A stretch of DNA of 32,094 bases, from contig PBPH01000017.1 of assembly GCA_002725475.1 (NCBI GenBank), positions 1 to 32,094 of the forward strand. The letters run 5' to 3'. Shown here in pieces: positions 1-9,108 of this stretch. The notes beneath the pieces were generated by a model, which saw only the letters and a list, made by a program, of their open reading frames with translations, did not search any database and was not told the origin of the DNA. Origin of the DNA: Methanobacteriota archaeon (GTDB taxonomy: Archaea; Thermoplasmatota; Poseidoniia; Poseidoniales; Thalassarchaeaceae). Every line of letters starts with the position of its first letter. The first letter of the stretch is position 1. The position numbers and the translations under genes were made by a program.

Positions 1-616
1 ATAGTGTGTAACTGTCAAAAGTGGTACCTGGTTTAGTAAATTGAATACGAATCCCAAACACTTCTCCACCATCTAATTCATCGATATTGTGTCCTTGGAA
101 TGAAAAGGTGTAGATGTCACCATCGACTTCATCTGGCCCACTAAGAGTTACGGATGACATGTCGGCCAATCCATTTTGTTGTCCCATTCTGAGTGTTAAT
201 GTTACCTCTTTGCTACAACCGTTACAATTGATTGCAAGGTTCAGAGTTCCTGTTATTGGTTGAGATGCATCAATCCCGGTGGCATTTTCTGAAGCATCCG
301 TGCCATCAAATGTGAATTCTCTCATTCCTCCACCGGCATTAGCATCACCCGGTATATTTCCCTCAAAGAAACTGGATGCAGACTGACCATCGTTTGACTC
401 AGCATGATTCCAAGTTGTCCATTGTGTTCGATCTGCTCCGGAATCATCTCCGTACATGTACAGAGTGCTCTGTTCGTAAGTTACTACTCTGTTAGGGTCC
501 GAATCATCTTGCATTGTCAATGCGATGGAAACTGATGAAGCCATTACGACACAAAATAGTGCCAACACCGCCCATAGGGCGGTGCCGCGAATTGCCTTTC
601 TACTGGCTCGCATCAT
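1..616 (-). CDS. Secreted/membrane-anchored protein, N-terminal part only (C-terminus runs off the window)
   Basis: Open minus-strand frame from ATG (CAT at 614-616) to the window edge: MMRASRKAIRGTALWAVLALFCVVMASSVSIALTMQDDSDPNRVVTYEQSTLYMYGDD...; N-terminal hydrophobic signal/TM segment. Not in the ORF track because no stop lies in the window. Confidence 0.75.
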   Translation of the reverse strand, partial: MMRASRKAIRGTALWAVLALFCVVMASSVSIALTMQDDSDPNRVVTYEQSTLYMYGDDSGADRTQWTTWNHAESNDGQSASSFFEGNIPGDANAGGGMREFTFDGTDASENATGIDASQPITGTLNLAINCNGCSKEVTLTLRMGQQNGLADMSSVTLSGPDEVDGDIYTFSFQGHNIDELDGGEVFGIRIQFTKPGTTFDSYTL

Positions 617-690
617 ATGTCGGACACCACCGGATGATATAGAATTGAAGGCCGACCGCATACGCCATAAGGGATGGGGGGTGTGACAAG

Positions 691-1869
691 ATGTCTGAAA
701 TTTTGGCTAAAATCGAAGATGCGATTGTTATTGCTAGCGGCTGGCAACCTAACATCGCGAAAATCGAAAATGCCACCCTAGTAGCTCAAGAAAATAAACA
801 TCAAACAATACATGAGAGGGTGACAATTTGCGACAATGACTCTGCGGAAAAAATCGGAAACAAATCATCATTAGTTTCTGAGATTCTATTCCCTGCAGCT
901 CATTGTAAATTCACAAATCAAAAAACTAATTTTGAACGAGTGCTAAATTGGTGCAATAATAACCTATCAAATGATGGTAGAACGATTGCAGTTAGATGTG
1001 GTAAAATTGGTGTGAAGATAGATGGCTGGTCGGGTCGTACTTTGGAACAAGAAATAGGAGGTGCGTTATTTGAATTGGGTTGGAAGATTGACTTAACTAA
1101 ACCCGATATAACCCTTAGAGTGATAGCGGTAAATCACGAGGATGTTAATCTAAACAAAACATGTACCGATGATCCTGCATTAATTTGGGGGGTTAAGAGA
1201 AATGGGCAATCTACATGGGATGATAGAACTGCACCGAAAAGGCCATTTTTCAAACCAATAAGCCTAGACCCCAGATTGGCTCGCTCAATGGTCAATATTT
1301 CTTGTCCAAATGGTGGTAAATTTCTAGATCCATTTTGTGGTACTGGTGGAATATTACTAGAAGCATCTCAAGTTGGATTAGATGTCTATGGTAGCGATGC
1401 CGATTCTAGAATGGTTGAAGGTAGTGTAGAGAATCTTAAATGGTCTTTAGAGAACCAAAATATGTCAGGAATAGCCGAGGTCAGACATTGTAGTGCCACT
1501 AATCTAAGTGAAAGTTGGAGTGACATAACCCCTTTCGATGGTTTTGCCTTTGATCCTCCTTACGGTCTCAATTCTTGGAAGAGCGATGATGGATTTCAAC
1601 TCTTACAAGATACTCTTTCGAGTTGCGCAGAGGTTGCAACTGAGAATGCTAAACTAACAGCCTTACTTCCTCTTCCTCCTGCAGCGATATCACTAAATTT
1701 GTTGGGTGAGGATATCAACAACCCCATCAGTTTCACTTTTGGAAAACAGTGGAATGAAGTGGTTAGAAAAATAAATGATTCTGGATGGGAAATCAAGAAT
1801 TTTGCGACAATACCAGTTCATCGGTCTCTAGCAAGACTTCTCATTGTCTGTCAAAGAAATTTAGAATAG
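691..1869 (+). CDS. tRNA (guanine-10-N2)-methyltransferase-like (Trm-G10/TRM11 family) SAM-dependent methyltransferase
   Basis: Motifs DPFCGTGGILLEA and FDPPYG typical of N2-guanine MTases, with an N-terminal THUMP-like half. Confidence 0.8.
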   Translation: MSEILAKIEDAIVIASGWQPNIAKIENATLVAQENKHQTIHERVTICDNDSAEKIGNKSSLVSEILFPAAHCKFTNQKTNFERVLNWCNNNLSNDGRTIAVRCGKIGVKIDGWSGRTLEQEIGGALFELGWKIDLTKPDITLRVIAVNHEDVNLNKTCTDDPALIWGVKRNGQSTWDDRTAPKRPFFKPISLDPRLARSMVNISCPNGGKFLDPFCGTGGILLEASQVGLDVYGSDADSRMVEGSVENLKWSLENQNMSGIAEVRHCSATNLSESWSDITPFDGFAFDPPYGLNSWKSDDGFQLLQDTLSSCAEVATENAKLTALLPLPPAAISLNLLGEDINNPISFTFGKQWNEVVRKINDSGWEIKNFATIPVHRSLARLLIVCQRNLE

Positions 1870-1874
1870 AGTAT

Positions 1875-1947
1875 GGGCGATGCAGGATTCGAACCCGCGT
1901 CGACGGGTCCGAAACCCGTCAGGATATCCAGGCTACCCTAATCGCCC
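1875..1947 (-). tRNA. tRNA-Arg (anticodon TCG)
   Basis: Reverse complement GGGCGATTAGGGTAGCCTGGATATCCTGACGGGTTTCGGACCCGTCGACGCGGGTTCGAATCCTGCATCGCCC: 7-bp acceptor GGGCGAT/ATCGCCC, anticodon stem ACGGG/CCCGT with loop TTTCGGA, T-arm GTTCGAATC. Confidence 0.92.
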
Positions 1948-2015
1948 AATAATGCCGACGAGCAGGGCATATCTCTTGAAGAGAACGGGTGACAGCCCAT
2001 TTGGAGGTAGTCTAA

Positions 2016-2432
2016 ATGGCAACTGAGTGGGAGGGCACCCCATGTTTATCGAATAAATGTAGTAAATGTTGTCGAGAGACAGAAATGCCACTATCTAAAT
2101 CTGATATAATTAGACTTGAAGCAGCAGGGTTCAATCAATCATACTTCTCAGTTGTAATGCTAGATAATACAGTACAACTTAAGAATTCAGATGAATACAA
2201 CGCATGTATTTTTCTTGAAACAGATTCTAGCGAATTAGATGCTTCAGGTACATGCCAAGTATGGGATATCCGTCCTGAGGGGTGCCGCATCTACCCGCTC
2301 GTTCTAGATGATTCCAACAATCAATTTATGGATGAATTATGCCCACATAGAGATGCTTTTCCAGAACCCCCAATAGGTCTAAGGGGGCGACTTTTAGTTC
2401 TGGCACAATCACTTGATGAAAATAATAACTAA
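2016..2432 (+). CDS. YkgJ-like cysteine cluster (putative Zn/Fe-chelating) protein
   Basis: CSKCCRETEMPLS...C.FLE...GTCQVWDIRPEGCRIYPL...CPH cysteine pattern; Shine-Dalgarno-like GGAGGT ~7 nt before ATG. Confidence 0.8.
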   Translation: MATEWEGTPCLSNKCSKCCRETEMPLSKSDIIRLEAAGFNQSYFSVVMLDNTVQLKNSDEYNACIFLETDSSELDASGTCQVWDIRPEGCRIYPLVLDDSNNQFMDELCPHRDAFPEPPIGLRGRLLVLAQSLDENNN

Positions 2433-3526
2433 CTTTTGCGCCAGTAATCCATACGGTCCCCACCTATGTTTTCACTATTGATGAGAACAAGTCCAGCATT
2501 TTCAAGAATTTTTGAATCGATTCCACCTTTCAACCCATCCTCAAGATTGATTGTGGAATGGAAAATATATGCTTCATCAACTAATTTTTCAGATAGGAAT
2601 TGACCCCAAACATCGGGCCCACCTTCTACTAACAAACGTTGAATAATTCGATCCCCCAATAGATCAAGAAGTTGCTCTAAATCAACCCTCTTTCTTCTTT
2701 CTGAAAAAAGCGAAGGTATCAGAATGGTTTCACATTCAACTGATTTTTCATTTTCTTCGCAGTGTAATAACAAAGTATCATTTCCATCCGTAACTAATTC
2801 AGATGTTACTGGTGTCCTTAACCTTCTATCAAGCACAATTCTAAGTGGCTGACTACTTTTACCAAGATTCACTCTTCTTACTGTTAATCTTGGATTGTCG
2901 CGAATTACAGTATTCACTCCCACAAGAACAGCATCAGATTGTAGTCTAAGCCGATGAACTTCATCTAGAGACTCTTCTGAAGTGAATCTTGCCGGCGGTC
3001 CTGAAATTGAATCTACATTACCGTTACAATCTAATGCCGCTTTCAGAGTAACAATTGGCCTTCGATATTCACACCAATGCATGAAGGATGACATTTGTTG
3101 TAGCGCTTCAGATTCTAATAATCCTTGAGAAACATCTATGTTTGCTCGCTTCAAATATTCTAACCCCCCACCTCTGACTGTTGGGTTTGTGTCTTCAGCA
3201 GCTATCACTACTCTGTTAATTCCCGCCCAGAGCAATGCTTCAGTACAGGGTGGAGTTCTTCCATGATGATTGCATGGCTCAAGTGTGACAAATGCAGTTG
3301 CCCCTTGGGTTTCCACCCCTCGAGATTCAGCATCGGCGATTGCCGCCTGCTCGGCATGCAAATCCCCCAGGTGATCATGCCACCCTTCAGCTATAATTTC
3401 TTCATTTCTTGCAAGAACACACCCCACCGGTGGATTAGGGGAAACTTGTCCAATTCCATTTTTGGCAACTTCTAGAGCTCGCTTCATGCATTGGAACTCA
3501 AAATCAGTCCATTTGGAATCGGACAT
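2429..3526 (-). CDS. ribD: Bifunctional diaminohydroxyphosphoribosylaminopyrimidine deaminase / 5-amino-6-(5-phosphoribosylamino)uracil reductase
   Basis: Deaminase motif HAEQAAI...TLEPCNHHGRTPPCTEAL plus reductase domain (SGPPARFTSEES..VHRLRLQSDAVLVGVNTVIRDNPRLTVR...LLVEGGPDVWGQFL). Start moved to internal Met 30 (MSDSKWTDFEFQCMKRALEVA), where homology begins; ORF extends to 3613. Confidence 0.88.
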   Translation of the reverse strand: MSDSKWTDFEFQCMKRALEVAKNGIGQVSPNPPVGCVLARNEEIIAEGWHDHLGDLHAEQAAIADAESRGVETQGATAFVTLEPCNHHGRTPPCTEALLWAGINRVVIAAEDTNPTVRGGGLEYLKRANIDVSQGLLESEALQQMSSFMHWCEYRRPIVTLKAALDCNGNVDSISGPPARFTSEESLDEVHRLRLQSDAVLVGVNTVIRDNPRLTVRRVNLGKSSQPLRIVLDRRLRTPVTSELVTDGNDTLLLHCEENEKSVECETILIPSLFSERRKRVDLEQLLDLLGDRIIQRLLVEGGPDVWGQFLSEKLVDEAYIFHSTINLEDGLKGGIDSKILENAGLVLINSENIGGDRMDYWRKS

Positions 3527-3616
3527 ACAACGCTCCGGATAAGACGCACCCATTTGTGACTTCGCCTTAAGAAGACCATGCGGATTGTTTGAATGCTCCC
3601 CCCTCTCTGACACTTC

Positions 3617-4645
3617 ATGCCTCGAATTGCTTGCATAGTCAATCCAGCCGGCCGCGATGGTAATTCTCTCAAGAGATGGAAGTCAATTGAACCAGCACTT
3701 GCAGATGCTGGGTTTGAGTGTGAGACTTATTTTACCGAACGCGTGGGGCATGCTCCAGAAATCGCTTACTCAATGCGAGATAGGAAAGATTTGGATCTAG
3801 TTGTTGCATGTGGTGGTGATGGAACAGTTCACGAAGTTGCATCTGGCCTTAGAGGTTCATCGATTCCTCTTGGGATTATACCGGGCGGCACCGGTAACGA
3901 TGTTGCGCGAGCACATGGAATTCCATTGAAGAAAAATGCTGGGATAGTGGATGTGCTAACCAATGGCAAAGATCGTCACGTAGGCGCGTTTCGCCTTCAA
4001 GGCACACCTTCACCGAGCGAAGGGGATTATCCAGAGCCAACCAATCACCCTGAATGGGATGGCGAGCCCGACATCCCCGGGCGAGTTGTTAGGTGGGTCT
4101 TTTTGGAATCTGATTGCGGCGTAACATCAGCAACAGCACGTGCTAAACTTTCACGTGCTAAATGGATTAAAGGCTCATTCAAGTATACATATCTTGGGAT
4201 CACTGAGATATTGCCTTGGAAGAAAAAGATGGCTTGGGTGAAAATAAATGATGCCGAAGGTGAAATTGTAGATTTCTCTATGCTTGCAGCCACGACTACA
4301 GAAATGTTTGGAGGGGGTTACAGAGTTTGTCCTGGTGCATCCCCAATTCTAGAACATGGTTTTCTCTGCCATGCATGGGGCCTTTCAAAACTAAAGATGC
4401 TGTTGTTGATGGGTCCTTTGAAGAAAGGGAAGCATGTAGGAAAATGGGGTATTGAACTCAAACCATGCACTCGACTCGAGATTCGTTCTTTGGATAGCCA
4501 AGGGATGCCCTCGGATGATTCTCACGACCCACCTTTGATTGTTCAAGCAGATGGGGAGCCCTGCCTACAAACTCCAGCATTGCTAGAGTATCACACCAAG
4601 CAACTTTGGATAAGGGGTGCTTCAGAAGTTCCTTGGGATAATTGA
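3617..4645 (+). CDS. Diacylglycerol/sphingosine-type lipid kinase (DAGK catalytic domain family)
   Basis: IVNPAGRDGNS..., ACGGDGTVHEVASGL, LGIIPGGTGNDVARAHGI motifs. Confidence 0.85.
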   Translation: MPRIACIVNPAGRDGNSLKRWKSIEPALADAGFECETYFTERVGHAPEIAYSMRDRKDLDLVVACGGDGTVHEVASGLRGSSIPLGIIPGGTGNDVARAHGIPLKKNAGIVDVLTNGKDRHVGAFRLQGTPSPSEGDYPEPTNHPEWDGEPDIPGRVVRWVFLESDCGVTSATARAKLSRAKWIKGSFKYTYLGITEILPWKKKMAWVKINDAEGEIVDFSMLAATTTEMFGGGYRVCPGASPILEHGFLCHAWGLSKLKMLLLMGPLKKGKHVGKWGIELKPCTRLEIRSLDSQGMPSDDSHDPPLIVQADGEPCLQTPALLEYHTKQLWIRGASEVPWDN

Positions 4646-4740
4646 TGTTGTCTTAGAATGAAAATTCATTGCCGGAAAATCAGATATCTATCAGACCATT
4701 AAACCCCAATCTCTTTGTTTGGGTGCGATACTTCACAACC

Positions 4741-7700
4741 ATGAGAGTGAGAGCCTTGTTGCTGGCCTTGCTTCTTCTTGGCACCATTCCCGCCATGCCG
4801 AATTTACTGATGTCATCAGTTTCTGCGGGTCAAGTGAATCATTTTGGAAATAGTGGTTTTCCTAATTCAGTTAACATCACTTTCAGTGCCGCGGGCAATG
4901 ATACCAGCACGAATCTCACATTGGGGGCAAGTGCAGTTGCTAGTTCGACATCTTTTGATGTACAGGGGATGCCTGACGTACAGGGCCATCGCCCTCTAAC
5001 AATCGGTATCGATGTTGGCGATGATGGAGATTTAGAATGGGCATTTGGTGGTCCTGGAAATGGTTCTTTTGGCTACATAAACGAATTTTCTAATGGTTGG
5101 AGTAAGACCGCTCTCAACCTTTCAAGTGGTCACAATATGACCTATTCTCTTCGCTTACCTATCAATGCCACAGTGAGTTCGGCATCAATGAACGTATCTA
5201 CCTTGAGTGAAATTACTCTTTCTGGAAGTGACGTGCGAGATACCTACATACACAAACCGAATCCAACGTGGGGGAATACAACTCATGCCAACTGCAATTA
5301 TGGTAACTCAACAATCAATTTAGTTGGAAAAACTGAGTGGGCGAATTGGCATATTTACCGTAGCCTCTACTGGTTCAATCTCTCACAACTTCCAACTGTA
5401 ACAGTCTTGGATGCCAACCTATCATTTTGGATTGATGATGTTGTTAACAATGCAAATTCAGGTCAACCAGTGACCGTTCAACATAACTACGATCTTCGCC
5501 CACTTCTCAAAGATTGGGAAGAGGGTCAAGATTTCAATGTATTAGTTCAACAGGCTCCTGGTGCAACATGGAACAAAGCAATTGATAATGTGACAGGAAC
5601 TGATTATTCATGGACAACAGCAGGGGCATCTAGCACATCTGATAGGGGAGGGATTGTAGCTACAATTACTGAAAGCCCTGCAAACCTTGAGCAAACTTGG
5701 ATGGATTTCAATTCCCAGAGCCTGACTAATTTAGTGCAAAGTTGGGTCAATGGAACCGTCAGCAATCAAGGCCTATTGTTCATAGGGGATGAAAGCACAA
5801 GCAAACCCGACGGTTCGACATTAAGAATAGCGTCTAGTGATAATTTGACACATAGCCCACGCTTGGTTGTGGTGTTTGAAGGTAGTAATGATGTGACCGC
5901 GGGTATAGATATAGGCAATGATGGAAATATGCAGTGGAATCATTCAGGTAACCTCAGTAATGGCTCAGTAATTCCTAATTTCGCCTCAACTCTCAACTCT
6001 TTTCTGGCAAATGCATCTCCAACATTCACAGACGGATGGGGTAACGAATTTGTCGATATTCCATTGAATGTAACAGGGAATGCTACTTTGATATTAGATG
6101 AAATAGAGATTCTTTACGATTGGAAACCAACAGTAACAATTTCCCCTCATGGAAATCTGTTATCAGAGGTCAACCAACATCTCTCAACCCTTACTCCCGA
6201 TGCCACAGGTAATGTCAGCATCATCATCAATGTCAGCAGTGGTAGCCCAGGGGTGGTGGAATTATCGAATTTGATTATCGATCTTGGAGATCGCCCTCCT
6301 TCAATTGGTTCCATTTTATTACCTACACAGACGATGGTTCCAAATGGTCAAAATCATGTCATTGGTTTGGAAGTAACATCTTATCAGGGAATTACCAATC
6401 TCTCGTGGATCACTATTACACCACAATTACAAAATGTTGTAAACCGGCCAATTTTTCTTCATTCACTCGTAAATGGCAGTTCTTGGGTCAATGATCCAGG
6501 AAGCTATGTTTCGAACATATCTGGACACTGGCAAACTTTGAATTCAGATACAGGCCAAATTGAGTGGAGTATAGAGACGAGTTGGGCTTGGCCATCAGAG
6601 CAGGATGTCGTATGGCTTGCTCAAACCGGAACAGTTGATGGCCTACACACAGATCGTATGTCAAGTGCAACAACCAACCATGAAAGACGAATGGAAATTA
6701 CTTCATTTCATCTTTGGGATGAGTCCCCCCCCACTGAAGGTGGGCCTGAAGTATTTGAGAATGAATGGGTGGCTGGAGATGACCAATTGCGAGTTAGTGG
6801 AACGGTTAACTTTCTCAATGTCTCCACAAAACCATTGTCTGGTGATGTGCTGATTGAATTAGAGAATGTCACTGGAAATGGGACGACCGATAGCAATGGT
6901 GCTTTCTCAATTTACACTAACGCCCCCAGCGGAAATCGGTATGGCGGTTTCACAATCAGCGCCGAAATTTCTGGTTCTTTAGACTCAACACCATCTGGTT
7001 TGGCTAGCCGAATCTTCAGGGTCGACGCAACCTTACCTGGTATGATGTTACACGCACCCTTAGGTGAGCGTGTAATCCCAAATAATCAGCAATTATTTAA
7101 TGTCTCAATTGCAGAAACCAATGAGTCTAGTGGTGTTGCTGATCAAACCCTCCAACTTCATTGGTGGGTTGAGAATCTGCATGATGATGGCGATGGAATC
7201 CCAGAGATTGATGAATATGCGACTCGCCCCTTATTGAGGCAAGGAACATCAAATTACTTCCACGCTACATTCGAAGACACCTCAAACTCTCAAGGGGATA
7301 TGGTATCCCTCTACATTGGAGGTGGCGACAATGTTGGCAATCTCCTCAATGGAGGTGGTCCTGGTTTTGAAGATGACTTGCACCACTACATGTCGTTAGT
7401 TCCAACTCCCTCTTCGTTGTCAAATGTGACCTTAGAATTATCAGGGGGTGATGTTATTGTTCCAGCACACCCCAATTGGTTGAATATTACACTTCAAGAT
7501 GAAAATTGGTTGGAAGACATTGAACGAATATCAATTGACATGGGTCAAGGGATTGAGTTGACTTGGGTTGCTGGAGAAGGATTTGATTCTAGTAACTCTG
7601 AGGTTGTGATTAATGATTATACTCTAACTAGTCAAGAAGAAGAAATTTTCTTGAATCTCTCTTTCAAAGTCACTCCACTCTTTAATCCAGCATCACCTTA

Positions 7701-9099
7701 CGGCCAGTTACTAATCTATGTGTCTGATTCATCGGGTAATGAGGTGTTCATACCCGGAGTTTCATGGCAGTTCAATGCTGACATCATGCTTGTTGAATAT
7801 ACAATTTCTCTTGCACAAGACCCCTCAAACCACCCACTTGAGAACGATAGCTACGTTTCACTAAACGAGCGCTTGCAAATAAGTGCTAGGGTACGATATT
7901 CAGCTACAAATCTTGCACCACCACCAGAATCATATGAAGTTCTATTGGAGGTACCCCTTGACTTGCCATTATCTGTAATTTCTGATGAAAATGGTTACTT
8001 TTCTGGTGAGATGAACGCATATGGGAGCGGTCTTTACAGAGTAACGCTAGAGGTTTTAGGTGGTCTTGGCATTGTTAGTCCTGAACCAGATGCTGTACGT
8101 TTGGTAATTGATAGCGACCCACCTATTTTAGTTGGCTCCGAGCCATCATTTATTCCAGCCAATTCTACAACTATTGTAATGCAGTTCGATTTACAAGAGA
8201 TTGGAGCAGGTCTGTCTGCAGATGACGTAGTAGTAATGTGTCAAGTAAGAAGAGGGCTTCAATCCATAGGTGTGCAAATCGAGGGTTTAGCTACATTACA
8301 GATATCTGGAGAGGTATCTCGCTACGTGGCCGACCTTTCATTTCCACCATTACAAGCTTCTGATTTTCTAGACTGCTGGCTAGATGTTGCAGACCTTGCT
8401 CGCAATAATCTCACCGGAGTAGGCTCATCTCCTAATTGGCCACTAAGTCTATCGATAGTTGAGACGCGACCAGATATGTTAGCAGATTCCTTAACATTAT
8501 CTCCCGCAACAGCAACCTTTGGTAAGAACATTCTAGTCAATGTTTCTGTGGTAAATATCGGTAACCATACTGGAATGCCGTTTGTCGTCTCCCTTGAAAC
8601 TTTGATAGAACATGAGGGTCAATTGGAGGGTGTAGAAGTGGGGCGACAACAGATTATGTTCCTTGAAGGAGAGAACATGGTAGTAGCTTCTTTCACTTGG
8701 ATACCAGATTGGGTAGGTAATCTCGAACTTGTCGTGCGTGTAGACTCAGATGGTAATATTTCTGAGCGTAATGAGAACAACACTAATTCTTGGGCTGTTA
8801 ATGTAGAATCAGCTCCCAAAGAAGGAGGCTTCTTCTCTCAAACATCTTTCGCAATTTGTGGCCTTTCAATTCTCTTTCTAACCGGGATAGGAATGCTATT
8901 TGCTCTTCGTTTCCGTAAAGAGGATGAAGAATCTGAGGAATGGGATGACTATTCGGATGAAGATCCCCCTCCTTCTTCAATTGAAGGAACTATTCAGCCA
9001 GATGGTCATGAATACGTTGAATGGCCTGTTGGCAGTAATGAATGGTGGCATCGCGAAGATTCTCAACATCAGTGGGAGCCATGGTTAGAAGATAATTAA
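4741..9099 (+). CDS. Very large secreted/cell-surface protein with DNRLRE-like and CARDB-like domains, C-terminal TM and acidic cytoplasmic tail
   Basis: Signal peptide MRVRALLLALLLLGTIPAMPNLLMSSVSAG begins at ATG 4741 (the track start 4669 is a TTG). DNRLRE-like block (DTYIHKPNPTWGN...SLYWFNLSQLP...LVQSWVNGTVSNQGLLF...SPRLVVVFE); CARDB-like segment (LSPATATFGKNILVNVSVVNIGNHTG...); C-terminal TM and WPVGSNEWWHREDSQHQWEPWLEDN tail. Confidence 0.8.
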   Translation: MRVRALLLALLLLGTIPAMPNLLMSSVSAGQVNHFGNSGFPNSVNITFSAAGNDTSTNLTLGASAVASSTSFDVQGMPDVQGHRPLTIGIDVGDDGDLEWAFGGPGNGSFGYINEFSNGWSKTALNLSSGHNMTYSLRLPINATVSSASMNVSTLSEITLSGSDVRDTYIHKPNPTWGNTTHANCNYGNSTINLVGKTEWANWHIYRSLYWFNLSQLPTVTVLDANLSFWIDDVVNNANSGQPVTVQHNYDLRPLLKDWEEGQDFNVLVQQAPGATWNKAIDNVTGTDYSWTTAGASSTSDRGGIVATITESPANLEQTWMDFNSQSLTNLVQSWVNGTVSNQGLLFIGDESTSKPDGSTLRIASSDNLTHSPRLVVVFEGSNDVTAGIDIGNDGNMQWNHSGNLSNGSVIPNFASTLNSFLANASPTFTDGWGNEFVDIPLNVTGNATLILDEIEILYDWKPTVTISPHGNLLSEVNQHLSTLTPDATGNVSIIINVSSGSPGVVELSNLIIDLGDRPPSIGSILLPTQTMVPNGQNHVIGLEVTSYQGITNLSWITITPQLQNVVNRPIFLHSLVNGSSWVNDPGSYVSNISGHWQTLNSDTGQIEWSIETSWAWPSEQDVVWLAQTGTVDGLHTDRMSSATTNHERRMEITSFHLWDESPPTEGGPEVFENEWVAGDDQLRVSGTVNFLNVSTKPLSGDVLIELENVTGNGTTDSNGAFSIYTNAPSGNRYGGFTISAEISGSLDSTPSGLASRIFRVDATLPGMMLHAPLGERVIPNNQQLFNVSIAETNESSGVADQTLQLHWWVENLHDDGDGIPEIDEYATRPLLRQGTSNYFHATFEDTSNSQGDMVSLYIGGGDNVGNLLNGGGPGFEDDLHHYMSLVPTPSSLSNVTLELSGGDVIVPAHPNWLNITLQDENWLEDIERISIDMGQGIELTWVAGEGFDSSNSEVVINDYTLTSQEEEIFLNLSFKVTPLFNPASPYGQLLIYVSDSSGNEVFIPGVSWQFNADIMLVEYTISLAQDPSNHPLENDSYVSLNERLQISARVRYSATNLAPPPESYEVLLEVPLDLPLSVISDENGYFSGEMNAYGSGLYRVTLEVLGGLGIVSPEPDAVRLVIDSDPPILVGSEPSFIPANSTTIVMQFDLQEIGAGLSADDVVVMCQVRRGLQSIGVQIEGLATLQISGEVSRYVADLSFPPLQASDFLDCWLDVADLARNNLTGVGSSPNWPLSLSIVETRPDMLADSLTLSPATATFGKNILVNVSVVNIGNHTGMPFVVSLETLIEHEGQLEGVEVGRQQIMFLEGENMVVASFTWIPDWVGNLELVVRVDSDGNISERNENNTNSWAVNVESAPKEGGFFSQTSFAICGLSILFLTGIGMLFALRFRKEDEESEEWDDYSDEDPPPSSIEGTIQPDGHEYVEWPVGSNEWWHREDSQHQWEPWLEDN

Positions 9100-9108
9100 C
9101 TAAAATTT

